A stretch of 64,000 bases of DNA from Patulibacter americanus DSM 16676 (GTDB lineage: Bacteria > Actinomycetota > Thermoleophilia > Solirubrobacterales > Solirubrobacteraceae): assembly GCF_000420025.1 (NCBI RefSeq), contig NZ_ATUD01000002.1, forward strand, positions 248,001 to 312,000, read 5' to 3'. Below the pieces are notes generated by a model. It was given only the letters and a program-made list of their open reading frames with translations, was not told the DNA's origin and made no database searches. Position 1 is the stretch's first letter. The number at the start of each line of letters is the position of its first letter. A program made the position numbers and the translations under genes. Below are positions 17,245-25,186 of this stretch, piece by piece.

Positions 17245-18066
17245 CTACGAGCAGCCGCCTCCGAACGTCGCGCGCTGCCCGCGCATCCGCGCCTCGACGA
17301 CGCCCGCCCCGGCGTCCCAGCGGAAGGCGCTGGCGAAGGCGTAGAGACACCCGTCGGAGTCCCCCGGGTCGCCGGGGACGACGCCGATCGCCAGCGAGGT
17401 GCGCAGGCGCTCCGCCACCGCGGGGTCGGCGGGATGCACTGCGGCCACGGCCACCGACCCGTCGCGGTACAGGGGCGTGCCCGTGCCGTCCGCTCCCTGC
17501 AGGGTGAACTCCGCCTGCGGATCCGGGGTGGCGCCCACGACCACCGTGGTTCCGTCCGCGACCCAGGCGACGTCCCCGCCGCTGGCCACCGCGAGGGCGT
17601 CGACCCGTGCGGACCGGCGCGGCACCCCCGGCGCCGTCGCGGGCACGGCGGGCACGGCTCGCAGCTCGCGGCTGGGCCAGCGCAGGTCGAAGAGCGAGAC
17701 CCGGTCCGTCCGCGCGTCGCCGGTGCCCCGCGGGGTGGTCCAGGCGACCGTCTCGCCGTCCAGGCGCACGAGCCCGGTCGGCACGCGCGTGAGGACCGAC
17801 GTCCGCGCCCGGCCGCTGGGCAGGACGGTGCAGCCGTACGTCACCCCGCGCGAGCGCCAGACCCGCGACTCGGGCCGGGCCTTCGGACCCACGACGGCCA
17901 GGGTCCGGCCGGCCGTGGAGCACCGCTTCTCCGCCGGGGCGGCGTCGGCGGGCGCGGGCCAGCACGCCGCGGCGACGGCCAGGGTCAGCGCGGCGACGGC
18001 GGCCGCGTGCGGCCCGGGCCGCACGCTCCGTCGTGGACGGCCGGGCCGAGCGGGGTCGAGGCTCAT
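17245..18066 (-). CDS. Secreted protein of unknown function
   Basis: The 273-residue protein has a long basic N-terminus followed by a hydrophobic signal segment (AAAVAALTLAVAAACWPAPADAAPA). The mature part is rich in beta-strand-like stretches, with repeats of the kind LVRLDGETVAWTT, VDALAVASGGDVAWVADGTTVVVG and PLYRDGSVAVAAVH, suggesting a partial beta-propeller. Cysteines at CSTAGRT, YGCTV, GCLYAF and the terminal GGCS could form two disulfides. I do not recognise the family. It lies 48 bp upstream-side of the helicase start with its own strand-matching frame, so co-transcription with the helicase is not implied: it ends after the helicase begins on the same strand and could precede it in one transcript. 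Confidence 0.6.
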   Translation of the reverse strand: MSLDPARPGRPRRSVRPGPHAAAVAALTLAVAAACWPAPADAAPAEKRCSTAGRTLAVVGPKARPESRVWRSRGVTYGCTVLPSGRARTSVLTRVPTGLVRLDGETVAWTTPRGTGDARTDRVSLFDLRWPSRELRAVPAVPATAPGVPRRSARVDALAVASGGDVAWVADGTTVVVGATPDPQAEFTLQGADGTGTPLYRDGSVAVAAVHPADPAVAERLRTSLAIGVVPGDPGDSDGCLYAFASAFRWDAGAGVVEARMRGQRATFGGGCS

Positions 18067-18214
18067 GTGTGCACGCTACACCCGGGGGTTCCCGCCGTTC
18101 GCGGTCGCGGGCCGGCGGGCGTCGGCCTCCGGGTGGTGTGGGGGAGGGTCGCCTACGTGAGGGCGGCGTGAGAGCCGGTCGCCCGGCCCACGGCCGCCCG
18201 CCTAGGGTGCGGGC

Positions 18215-19075
18215 ATGTCCCCGCGTACTGCGTCCCCGTGCCGGCCCCACACCGCCCCGACGGCCTCGATCGGCGGCCGTTCCATGCGCCGGTCGTCGGT
18301 GCTCGTCGCCGCGCTGCTGCTCGGCCTCGGCGCCGCGGGCTGCGGCTCCGGCGGCGACGCCGGCACCTAGGGCGCAGGCGGCGGTGGCGCCGAGGGCGGG
18401 GTCCCCGGCAAGGACGAGGGCGCCGTCCGCGACGCCCTCGGGCGCACCGCCGCGGCCATGAAGGAGGCGAAGACCGCCCGCATCGCCAGCGTCTCGAAGC
18501 AGGCGAGCGGCGAGACCATCAGCCAGGGCACCGGCACCGTCGACCTGGTCGAGGACCGGTACCGGGCGTCGGCGTCGATCGGCGACGGAGCGAAGGCCCT
18601 GAAGGCCGAGACGTACGTCGAGGGCGGCAAGACGTACACGCGGATCCCCGTCGGCGACGCGGGGTGGACCATCGACGACGCCACCCCCGCGACGCTGGCG
18701 AGCCCCGTGTCGCTGTTCGGGCGGCTGTCCCGGGCGACGATCACGTCGGTCGGCGACACGCAGCAGCTCGGCGGCGCCACGTGCCGCTCGTTCGCGGGCA
18801 CGCTCGCGCTCGTCGCGTTCGCGGGCGACACCGCCTCGCGGTCGGGCACCGACGCCGAGCGGCTGCGGGACGCCCCCGATATCACCATCCGCGGCTGCGT
18901 CGACGGCCGCGGCCTGCTCCACGCGTTCGACTACGACGTCGACTTCTCGAAGCTCGTGCCGAACGGCAAGGCCACGCTGAAGGTCTCGAGCACCGCGCGG
19001 ATGACGGACTACGGCACCGCGCCTGCGCCTGAGCGCCCGGCGGGGCTCGACGCCGCCGAGCCGCTCGGGGGCTGA
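18215..19075 (+). pseudogene. Lipoprotein gene interrupted by an amber codon
   Basis: From the ATG at 18284 (or 18215 in the same frame) the frame encodes a lipoprotein signal, MRRSSVLVAALLLGLGAAGC, then GSGGDAGT, and then a TAG at 18368-18370. The same frame continues without another stop to 19075, giving a Gly-rich linker and an about 205-residue domain (MKEAKTARIASVSKQASGE...). That domain resembles the LppX/LprG-like lipid-binding lipoproteins in layout: an amphipathic start, then strands such as RYRASASIGDG and KTYVEGGKTYTRIP. The internal ATG at 18458 would give a protein without any export signal. A nonsense mutation, a sequencing error (for example CAG read as TAG) or UAG readthrough would explain this. 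The domain assignment is tentative. Confidence 0.7.
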
Positions 19076-19082
19076 CCCGGCG

Positions 19083-19108
19083 CGGCGGCCGCTCGTTCGC
19101 GGCCGCCG
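19083..19108. terminator. Hairpin between convergent genes
   Basis: A perfect 10-bp stem (19083-19092 CGGCGGCCGC and 19099-19108 GCGGCCGCCG) with a 6-nt TCGTTC loop lies immediately after the stop at 19075 and before the convergent phosphatase gene ending at 19164. No T-tract is present. Probable shared terminator. Confidence 0.6.
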
Positions 19109-19163
19109 TCGCCCCCGCCTGCGCCCCACCCGGGCGCGAGGCCCGCTGGGCGGGCGAGCCCCG

Positions 19164-21779
19164 CTAGCGGCGGGCGACCTTCAGCGGCACCGTGACGGTC
19201 CGGGCGCGGATGCCGGTGTCGCCCCGGTAGGTGACGGCCAGGGCGTGGCGGCCGGCGCTGCCGAAGCGGCTCAGCCGCAGCGTGGCGCGCCCGCCCCGGA
19301 CCGTCGCGCGGCCGAGGACCCGGTCACCGACGCGGACGACGATCCGGCCGGCGGGACGCAGACCGGGCGCGGTGACACGCACGCTCACGCGGGACCGCGT
19401 CCGTCCGGCGACGATCCGGCCGGGGGCGACGGCGGCCGTCACCTTCGGGGTGGTGCTGCGGACGACGACCGTGGAGGTCGTGGCGGATCCCGCGACGCCG
19501 GCGTCGCCGGCGAAGCGGACCGTGAGGCGGTGGCGGCCGGGGCGCAGCGCGGTGCCGGGCACCACGACGCGCGCGACGCCGTCGCGGACGCGGCCGGTGG
19601 CCAACGGCTCGCGGCCCTTGCTGACCGCGACCACGCCGGAGGCGGCCCCGGCGACCCGCACGCGGACGGTGGCCGCCGTGCCGTACCGCGCGCTGCCCGC
19701 GGCGGCGAAGGTGCGGGAGGGCTTGGTGCCCGGACCGCCGGGGGCCGGCGCGCCGGGCGCCGCCGCACCGGTGGCGGCGCCGCCGACCGCCGGGGGCTGC
19801 GGCGCATCCGCCGCCGGGGTCGCGGTCCCGTCAGCCGGGCTCGGGGTCCCGTCTGCCGCCGGGGTCCCGGTCCCGTCCGGGCCCGCCGGGCGGCCGAGGG
19901 AGAAGCGGTCGAGGACCTTCGGGCGCACCGTCGGGGTACGCACGTCGTAGATGTAGGAGACGACCTCGTTCTTCGCCGTGTCGAGCACCGTGAAGACGTT
20001 GTGGTCGTTGCTCTGCACGAACGGCATCGGGACGCCGTTGGGCGCTAGCATCGGGCTGTCCGTCGGCAGGATCGGCGCGAGGCCGCCGGGGTTGCCGATC
20101 GACATGTAGTTCGACGCGAGCCACGGCGCGGGCGGCAGCGGCCGCGAGCGGCCGCTCAGGTGGTGGAACGCGCCGTAGGTGTTGCCGGTGTTCGAGGTCT
20201 CGAGGAAGTGGGTGCCGCCGGCGCCCTGGAAGCGGTTCCACAGGTGGCTGTGGCCGTTCTGGACGAGGTCGACACCCGCCTGCTCCAGCATCGGCTGGAG
20301 GTCGTTCACGAGGTGGTTCTCGGACGACGGGTACTCGTAGCGCACGCCCTCGAGCGCGCCGGTGGCGTCGCGCTCCTCGGTGCGGACGGGGTCGGTGAAG
20401 ACCGGCATGATGTTGTCGCCGAGGCCCTGGGGACCCTCGTGCAGCATCGCGACGCGGAAGCGGGCGTTCTTGAACTCGGGGCTCTGCAGCTCCTTCTCGA
20501 GCCACTTCAGCTGCTCCGACTCCGCGTCGACGGGCTCGAAGATGTGCTCCCCGTATCCCTGGGCCAACGGATCGGTGAGGCTCGTGCGGCTCTCCTGGTA
20601 CCGGGTGGACGACGCGCGGTCCGCGGGGGCCGGGTTCGCCGTGCTGCTGCGCCAGATGCGCGTGGAGTACAGCGAGATCAGGCGGACGTCGCCGATCGTG
20701 ATCGCGTAGTAGGTCTCGCCGCCGGGGGAGTCGCTCGGCAGGGTGAAGAGCTCCTCGTAGGTGGAGGTGCTGAAGGAGTTCTCCCGGATCCAGTCCTCCT
20801 TGATCTGCGGGTCGCGGCCCGGGTTCACGGTGTCGGCGGCCGCGGCGTACGCGCGCTCGACGATCGCGCGCGGGACGGGCGCGTTGAACGACCCGCCCAG
20901 GGTGGTCGCGCCGGCCCGGCGGCCCTGCACCTCGTGGTTGCCGACCGCCGGGAAGATCGGGGCGTTCTGGATGATCTCGGCGCCCTTGTAGGTCTCGCCG
21001 TGGGTCGACACGCGCCCGCCGCGGCCCTGCAGCACGGGGAAGAACGCGCTGCCGCGGGTGTCGTCGAACCACTCCGAGGCGCGGTCGGGGATGTTGGCCA
21101 GGTCGCCGGCCATGAAGACGGCGTCGATGTCGCCGATCGTCTTGGCGGCCATCTCGAGGTTGGCCGGGGTGTTGACCATGGCCTGGTGGTCGCTGGTCAG
21201 CAGGATCCGCTGGCCCGCGCCCTTGGGCGGCGCGGGGGCGAGCCGGAACGCGCCCGAGCTCACGTACGACCCGTCCCGCCCCGACACGACCCGGTACGGG
21301 GTCTTGCGGCCGGGGGTCAGCCCGTCCACGACGGCCTCGTGCCGCCAGACCTCGCGGTCCACGATGCCCGCGCCGACCGCCGGCTTGCGGTCGGCGGGCA
21401 GGAACGACGCGCTGTCCTCGCCGACGCGGCTGAGCCGGCGGCTGGACGCGGGGACGACGCGCACGCCCGGGGCGCGCCCCGTCCGCGCGGCGTCGGCGGC
21501 CGCGCCGGCGGAGAGCCCGCCTACGCCGTCGCCCACCAGGACCACGTGGTCGGCGCCGCGGAACTCCGTCATCCAGGCGACGGTCACACCGTCGGCCGTC
21601 GGCAGCTGCAGGAACGGGTCCGTCAGCAGCGTCGGGTCGCCGGCGGGCGCCTGGGCGTGGGCCGCGGTCGGCGCCGCGGCCTGGTGGGCGACGACGGTCG
21701 TCCCCGCGCCGAGGGCGAGGCAGGAGAGGGCGGCGACGGAGGAGAGGCGTCGGGGGAAGCGGGTGGTGGCGGTGCGCAC
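19164..21779 (-). CDS. Secreted metallophosphoesterase (purple acid phosphatase-like) with C-terminal Ig-like domains
   Basis: The 871-residue secreted protein has a signal peptide ending near AHQAAAPTAAHAQA. An FN3-like segment (VTVAWMTEFRGADHVVLVGD) precedes the calcineurin-like catalytic domain. Metal-ligand motifs seen in order are LTSDHQAM, VFMAGDLANIPDRASEW, FPAVGNHEVQG, AMLHEGPQG and VQNGHSHLWNRF, which match the purple acid phosphatase set. The C-terminal about 270 residues contain a Pro/Ala/Gly-rich linker and two Ig-like beta domains (big-3 style, RLTVRFAGDAGVAGSATT and HALAVTYRGDTGIRARTVTVPL). A periplasmic or cell-surface phosphomonoesterase or phosphodiesterase is likely; substrate unknown. 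A second, shorter relative is at 51937-53805. It diverges from the AurF-like operon across a 232-bp region containing two palindromes. Confidence 0.85.
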   Translation of the reverse strand: MRTATTRFPRRLSSVAALSCLALGAGTTVVAHQAAAPTAAHAQAPAGDPTLLTDPFLQLPTADGVTVAWMTEFRGADHVVLVGDGVGGLSAGAAADAARTGRAPGVRVVPASSRRLSRVGEDSASFLPADRKPAVGAGIVDREVWRHEAVVDGLTPGRKTPYRVVSGRDGSYVSSGAFRLAPAPPKGAGQRILLTSDHQAMVNTPANLEMAAKTIGDIDAVFMAGDLANIPDRASEWFDDTRGSAFFPVLQGRGGRVSTHGETYKGAEIIQNAPIFPAVGNHEVQGRRAGATTLGGSFNAPVPRAIVERAYAAAADTVNPGRDPQIKEDWIRENSFSTSTYEELFTLPSDSPGGETYYAITIGDVRLISLYSTRIWRSSTANPAPADRASSTRYQESRTSLTDPLAQGYGEHIFEPVDAESEQLKWLEKELQSPEFKNARFRVAMLHEGPQGLGDNIMPVFTDPVRTEERDATGALEGVRYEYPSSENHLVNDLQPMLEQAGVDLVQNGHSHLWNRFQGAGGTHFLETSNTGNTYGAFHHLSGRSRPLPPAPWLASNYMSIGNPGGLAPILPTDSPMLAPNGVPMPFVQSNDHNVFTVLDTAKNEVVSYIYDVRTPTVRPKVLDRFSLGRPAGPDGTGTPAADGTPSPADGTATPAADAPQPPAVGGAATGAAAPGAPAPGGPGTKPSRTFAAAGSARYGTAATVRVRVAGAASGVVAVSKGREPLATGRVRDGVARVVVPGTALRPGRHRLTVRFAGDAGVAGSATTSTVVVRSTTPKVTAAVAPGRIVAGRTRSRVSVRVTAPGLRPAGRIVVRVGDRVLGRATVRGGRATLRLSRFGSAGRHALAVTYRGDTGIRARTVTVPLKVARR

Positions 21780-21893
21780 GGAAGAGGTCCGATGGAGGGG
21801 GCGGCTGCGGGCCCGGCCGAGGATCCAGTGCCGAGGGGGCCCGGGTGTGACGTGGTGGTGACCCGTCGGACGAATCGCCTGCCGGTCCCTTGG

Positions 21894-21932
21894 CTACGGG
21901 GCCGTAGTTTCGCTACGCTACGGATCCGTAGC
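21894..21932. promoter_or_regulatory. Two tandem palindromic operators
   Basis: The motif CTACGG-NN-CCGTAG occurs twice: 21894-21907 (centre GG) and 21918-21931 (centre AT). The second extends to the 16-bp perfect palindrome GCTACGGATCCGTAGC at 21917-21932. Start-to-start distance is 24 bp, placing both on nearly the same DNA face. They lie 80-120 bp upstream of the AurF-like gene (22012) and upstream of the divergent phosphatase. The size and symmetry fit a TetR-family repressor, but no TetR gene is present in the window. Operator assignment is inference. Confidence 0.65.
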
Positions 21933-22011
21933 CACCGGCCTCGCCCGTGCCCCTCACGCAGGGGTCCGGAACGACCCCGGTGCTCCATCCCACCGAGCAG
22001 GGAGCAACCCG

Positions 22012-23007
22012 ATGAGCACCACCGCCCCGAGCACCCGCACCCACGACGACGAGTACGAGGCGATGCTGAGGACCCTCTCCGAGGGCTCCGTGCACGTCCA
22101 CTTCGATCCGTACGAGGACATCGCCTGGGACGCCCCGGAGATGCAGATCGACCCGGCGGACCCGCGCTGGATCCTCTCCGCCGACCTCGATCCGCTCGGC
22201 GCGACCGCCTGGTACCAGGCGCAGCCCCGCGAGCGCCAGATCGAGATCGGCCGCTGGCGCGTGACGAACGCGATCAAGGTCGGCGGCGCGTTCGAGAGCA
22301 TCCTCATCCGCGGGCTCATGCACTACGCGATGGGCCTGAAGAACGGCTCGCCCGAGTTCCGCTACTGCCTCCACGAGATGACGGAGGAGTGCAACCACAT
22401 CCAGATGTTCCAGGAGCTCGTCAACCGGACGGGCACCGACGTGCCCGGGATGCGCCCGACGTTCCGGGCCGCCGCGCCGGTCCTCGGCTTCGTCGGCGGC
22501 TACCTCCCCGTGCTCCTGATGGTCGGCATCCTGGCCGGCGAGGAGCCCATCGACCACTACCAGAAGTCGATCCTGCGGGAGGGGGCCGAGATGCCCCCGG
22601 CGGTGCTGCGGACGATGGAGATCCACATCGCCGAGGAGGCCCGCCACATCTCCTTCGCCGACGAGTTCCTGCGCCTGCGGATCCCGCGCATGAGCCGCGT
22701 CCAGCGCCTGGGCCTGTCCATCGCGTTCCCGGTCATCATGCGCTGGCTCGCGGGCGAGATCATGACGATGCCGCGGACGATCAAGAAGCGCTTCGCCGTG
22801 CCGGACGACGTCTACCGCGAGGCGTTCTGGCACAGCCCGCACTCGCAGCGGGTGATGGCGTCGTACTTCGGGGACATGCGCGCCCTGGCCACCGACGTCG
22901 GCCTGATGAACCCGATCGCCAAGCGCGTCTGGAACCGCCTGGGCATCGGCGGCGCGCCGTCGCTCTACCGCGGCGAGCCCGACCGCCGCGCGAAGCTGGT
23001 GGCCTGA
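22012..23007 (+). CDS. AurF-like di-iron oxygenase
   Basis: The 331-residue protein matches the p-aminobenzoate N-oxygenase (AurF) family of ferritin-like di-iron enzymes. Iron-ligand motifs seen are the Glu in GGAFESILIRGLMHY, EMTEECNHIQMFQ (E-xx-H type) and HIAEEARHISFADEF (second E-xx-H). Two hydrophobic helices (PVLGFVGGYLPVLLMVGILAG and LGLSIAFPVIMRWLAG) may pack against the core or a membrane. Family enzymes oxidise aryl amines, alkanes or fatty chains using O2 and an electron donor. The next gene, coupled by a 1-bp TGATG overlap, encodes a ferredoxin-reductase that can be that donor. A GGAG ribosome-binding site precedes the ATG. The tandem palindromes upstream suggest inducible expression. 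Substrate is unknown. Confidence 0.85.
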   Translation: MSTTAPSTRTHDDEYEAMLRTLSEGSVHVHFDPYEDIAWDAPEMQIDPADPRWILSADLDPLGATAWYQAQPRERQIEIGRWRVTNAIKVGGAFESILIRGLMHYAMGLKNGSPEFRYCLHEMTEECNHIQMFQELVNRTGTDVPGMRPTFRAAAPVLGFVGGYLPVLLMVGILAGEEPIDHYQKSILREGAEMPPAVLRTMEIHIAEEARHISFADEFLRLRIPRMSRVQRLGLSIAFPVIMRWLAGEIMTMPRTIKKRFAVPDDVYREAFWHSPHSQRVMASYFGDMRALATDVGLMNPIAKRVWNRLGIGGAPSLYRGEPDRRAKLVA

Positions 23008-24572
23008 TGCCGCACGTCGTCACGCAGTCGTGCGTGGGCGACGGCTCGTGCGTCTTCGCCTGCCCCGTCAACTGCATCCAGCCGACCCCGGACGACCCGG
23101 CGTTCGAGCTGGCCGAGATGCTCCACGTCGACCCGACGGCTTGCGTGGACTGCGGCGCGTGCATCAGCGCGTGCCCGGTCGACGCGATCAAGCCGCACTC
23201 GCAGCTGACGGAGGCGGAGCGCGCCTTCGAGGTCATCAACGCGCAGTACCACGCGACCCCGCGGCCCCGCCCGAAGATGGCCCCGGTCCGCCCGCCGCTG
23301 CGGGTGCGCGACCGCGGCGAGCCGCTGCGCGTGGCGATCGTCGGCTCCGGCCCCGCCGCGATGTACGCGGCGGAGGAGCTCCTGACCGTGCCCGGCGCGC
23401 GGGTCGACGTGTACGAGCGGCTCGACCGTCCGCACGGGCTCGTGCGCTCCGGCGTCGCTCCGGACCACCGCCGCACGCGCCGCGTCAGCCGGCAGATGGA
23501 GCGGATCGCCGACCACCCCGGGCTGACGCTCCACCTGGGCGTCGAGGTCGGACGCGACGTCACCCACGAGGGCCTGCTCGAGGATCACCACGCGGTGATC
23601 TACGCGGTCGGCGCGGCGTCCGACCGCAAGCTCGAGGTCGCGGGCGCCGATCTGCCGGGCGTGGTCTCGGCCACCCAGCTCGTCGGCTGGTACAACGGCC
23701 ACCCCGACCACGCCGCCCGCGCCATCGACCTCTCGTGCCGTCGCGCGATCGTGATCGGCAACGGCAACGTCGCCCTCGACGTCGCCCGTGTCCTGACGAT
23801 GGACCCCGAGGCGCTGGACGGCAGCGAGATCGCCCCGGAGGCGCTCGAGGCCCTGCGGGCAAGCCGGATCGAGGAGGTCGTGGTCGTCGCGCGCCGCGGC
23901 ATCGAGGGCTCCGCGTTCACGCTGCCCGAGCTCGTGGGCCTGCGCGCCACGCCCGGCGTCGCGGTCGACGTGGAGGACTCCGAGCTGGCGGGCGTCGCGC
24001 CCGGCAACGCGAAGATCGACCTGCTGCGCGAGCTGCCCGCGGCCACCGACGGGGACCGGACGATCGCGCTGCGGTACCGCCGGGCGCCGGTGCGCGTGGT
24101 CGGCGGCGGGACGGCCGTCGGCCCCGAGGCCGGGAGCGACGCCGTCGCCGGGCTCGAGGTCGAGCGGACGACGGTCGACGCGACCGGCGCCGTCGTCGGC
24201 ACGGGGGAGACCGAGATCCTCGACGCCGGCCTGATCGTCACCTCGATCGGCTACCGCGGGCTGCCCGTCGGCGACCTGCCCTACGACGCGGCGCGGGGCG
24301 TCGTGCCGAACGCGTCCGGCCGGGTCGTGGACCCCGCCACGGCCGAGCCGCACCCCGGCACCTACGTCGCGGGCTGGATCAAGCGCGGGCCCTCCGGGTT
24401 CATCGGGACGAACAAAGGCTGCTCGCAGGAGACGGTCGCGGCGCTCGTGGAGGACTACAACGCCGGACGGCTGCCGTCGCCGGTGATCGAGCCCGAGCCG
24501 GAGCCGGCGGCGCCCGGGCGGCGCGAGCGGCTGCGGGCGCTGGCCGGGGAGCTGCTGGCGGCGCGGGGCTGA
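23007..24572 (+). CDS. fprB: Ferredoxin--NADP+ reductase FprB-type (ferredoxin fused to adrenodoxin-reductase fold)
   Basis: The 521-residue protein combines an N-terminal ferredoxin domain (residues 1 to about 75) with an adrenodoxin-reductase-like flavoprotein. The ferredoxin part has SCVGDGSCVFACPVNCI and CVDCGACISACPVDAI, giving a 7Fe or 8Fe pattern. The flavoprotein begins with the FAD loop VAIVGSGPAAMYAAEELL near residue 110, has the NADP loop AIVIGNGNVALDVARVL, and ends with the family signature GWIKRGPSGFIGTNKGCSQETV. This matches mycobacterial FprB in architecture. It should pass electrons from NADPH through FAD to its own iron-sulfur clusters and on to an acceptor, here most simply the di-iron oxygenase encoded just upstream. 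The start is fixed by the TGATG overlap. Confidence 0.9.
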   Translation: MPHVVTQSCVGDGSCVFACPVNCIQPTPDDPAFELAEMLHVDPTACVDCGACISACPVDAIKPHSQLTEAERAFEVINAQYHATPRPRPKMAPVRPPLRVRDRGEPLRVAIVGSGPAAMYAAEELLTVPGARVDVYERLDRPHGLVRSGVAPDHRRTRRVSRQMERIADHPGLTLHLGVEVGRDVTHEGLLEDHHAVIYAVGAASDRKLEVAGADLPGVVSATQLVGWYNGHPDHAARAIDLSCRRAIVIGNGNVALDVARVLTMDPEALDGSEIAPEALEALRASRIEEVVVVARRGIEGSAFTLPELVGLRATPGVAVDVEDSELAGVAPGNAKIDLLRELPAATDGDRTIALRYRRAPVRVVGGGTAVGPEAGSDAVAGLEVERTTVDATGAVVGTGETEILDAGLIVTSIGYRGLPVGDLPYDAARGVVPNASGRVVDPATAEPHPGTYVAGWIKRGPSGFIGTNKGCSQETVAALVEDYNAGRLPSPVIEPEPEPAAPGRRERLRALAGELLAARG

Positions 24573-24721
24573 GGGGGCAGGGCCAAGGGGCGGGGCTGTG
24601 GGGGCCGACTGGAGGGCGTCCGCGGGGGTGAAGTTGCCCTCCACGGTGGTGACGGAGGCGACGAGCCCTGGGTCGAGGTCAGCACGCGGGGAGTGTTCGC
24701 GAGGATCCGGGCGGTGCGTTC

Positions 24722-24751
24722 TTGCGCCCGACAAGCCCGTATGTATATGGT
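24722..24751 (+). promoter_or_regulatory. Candidate sigma-70-type promoter
   Basis: TTGCGC (24722-24727) and TATGGT (24746-24751) are spaced 18 bp in an unusually AT-rich patch (GTATGTATATGG) amid GC-rich sequence, about 110 bp upstream of the small secreted protein start. A TATATG alternative lies at 24744-24749 with 16-bp spacing. Confidence 0.5.
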
Positions 24752-24859
24752 GTACGCGACGCCCGCCGGTGGAGCCGGCGGTTTGGCGTCGGGGGTCTGT
24801 GCGGCGGTGTCTTCACCGTGGCGCGGGCCGTCACCAGAGACCCAAGCAGAGGAGATCAT

Positions 24860-25153
24860 ATGAAGCTTCGTCACTATGCGGTCGGGCTGGCGAGTGCCGC
24901 CGCACTCGCGCTCGGCACCGCCGGACCCGCTGCCGCCGGTGGGACCCCGGCGTTCACGTGCTGGGCCAACCAGAGCAACGTCTACCTCTACGGCGACGGC
25001 CCCGGCGTCGGGCCCGTGGACTGGATCCTTCACACGGGCGACGCTTTCTACGGGCACTCGACGACCCTGGTGAACGGCGTGTTCTGGTCCTACGGGCACA
25101 CGAAGAACAACAACAGCGACCTGTGGGTGCGTACCGGTCAGCTCCGCTGCTAG
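24860..25153 (+). CDS. Small secreted protein, SH3-like
   Basis: The 97-residue preprotein starts at an ATG behind a strong Shine-Dalgarno (AGAGGAGATCAT). It has a clear signal peptide (MKLRHYAVGLASAAALALGTAGPAAAG). The mature about 70 residues contain CWANQSNVYLYGDGPGVGPVDWILHTGDAFYGHS and WSYGHTKNNNSDLWVRTGQLRC, a pattern of short strands with one N-terminal and one C-terminal cysteine, so a single disulfide is likely. The layout resembles small bacterial SH3-like secreted proteins, but I do not recognise a named family. The frame is open upstream to 24722; the ribosome-binding site and signal peptide decide the start. High expression is suggested by the promoter and ribosome-binding site, not shown. 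Confidence 0.8.
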   Translation: MKLRHYAVGLASAAALALGTAGPAAAGGTPAFTCWANQSNVYLYGDGPGVGPVDWILHTGDAFYGHSTTLVNGVFWSYGHTKNNNSDLWVRTGQLRC

Positions 25154-25186
25154 AGGGCGCCGCGTAGTCCAGCGCGACCCCGCCCG

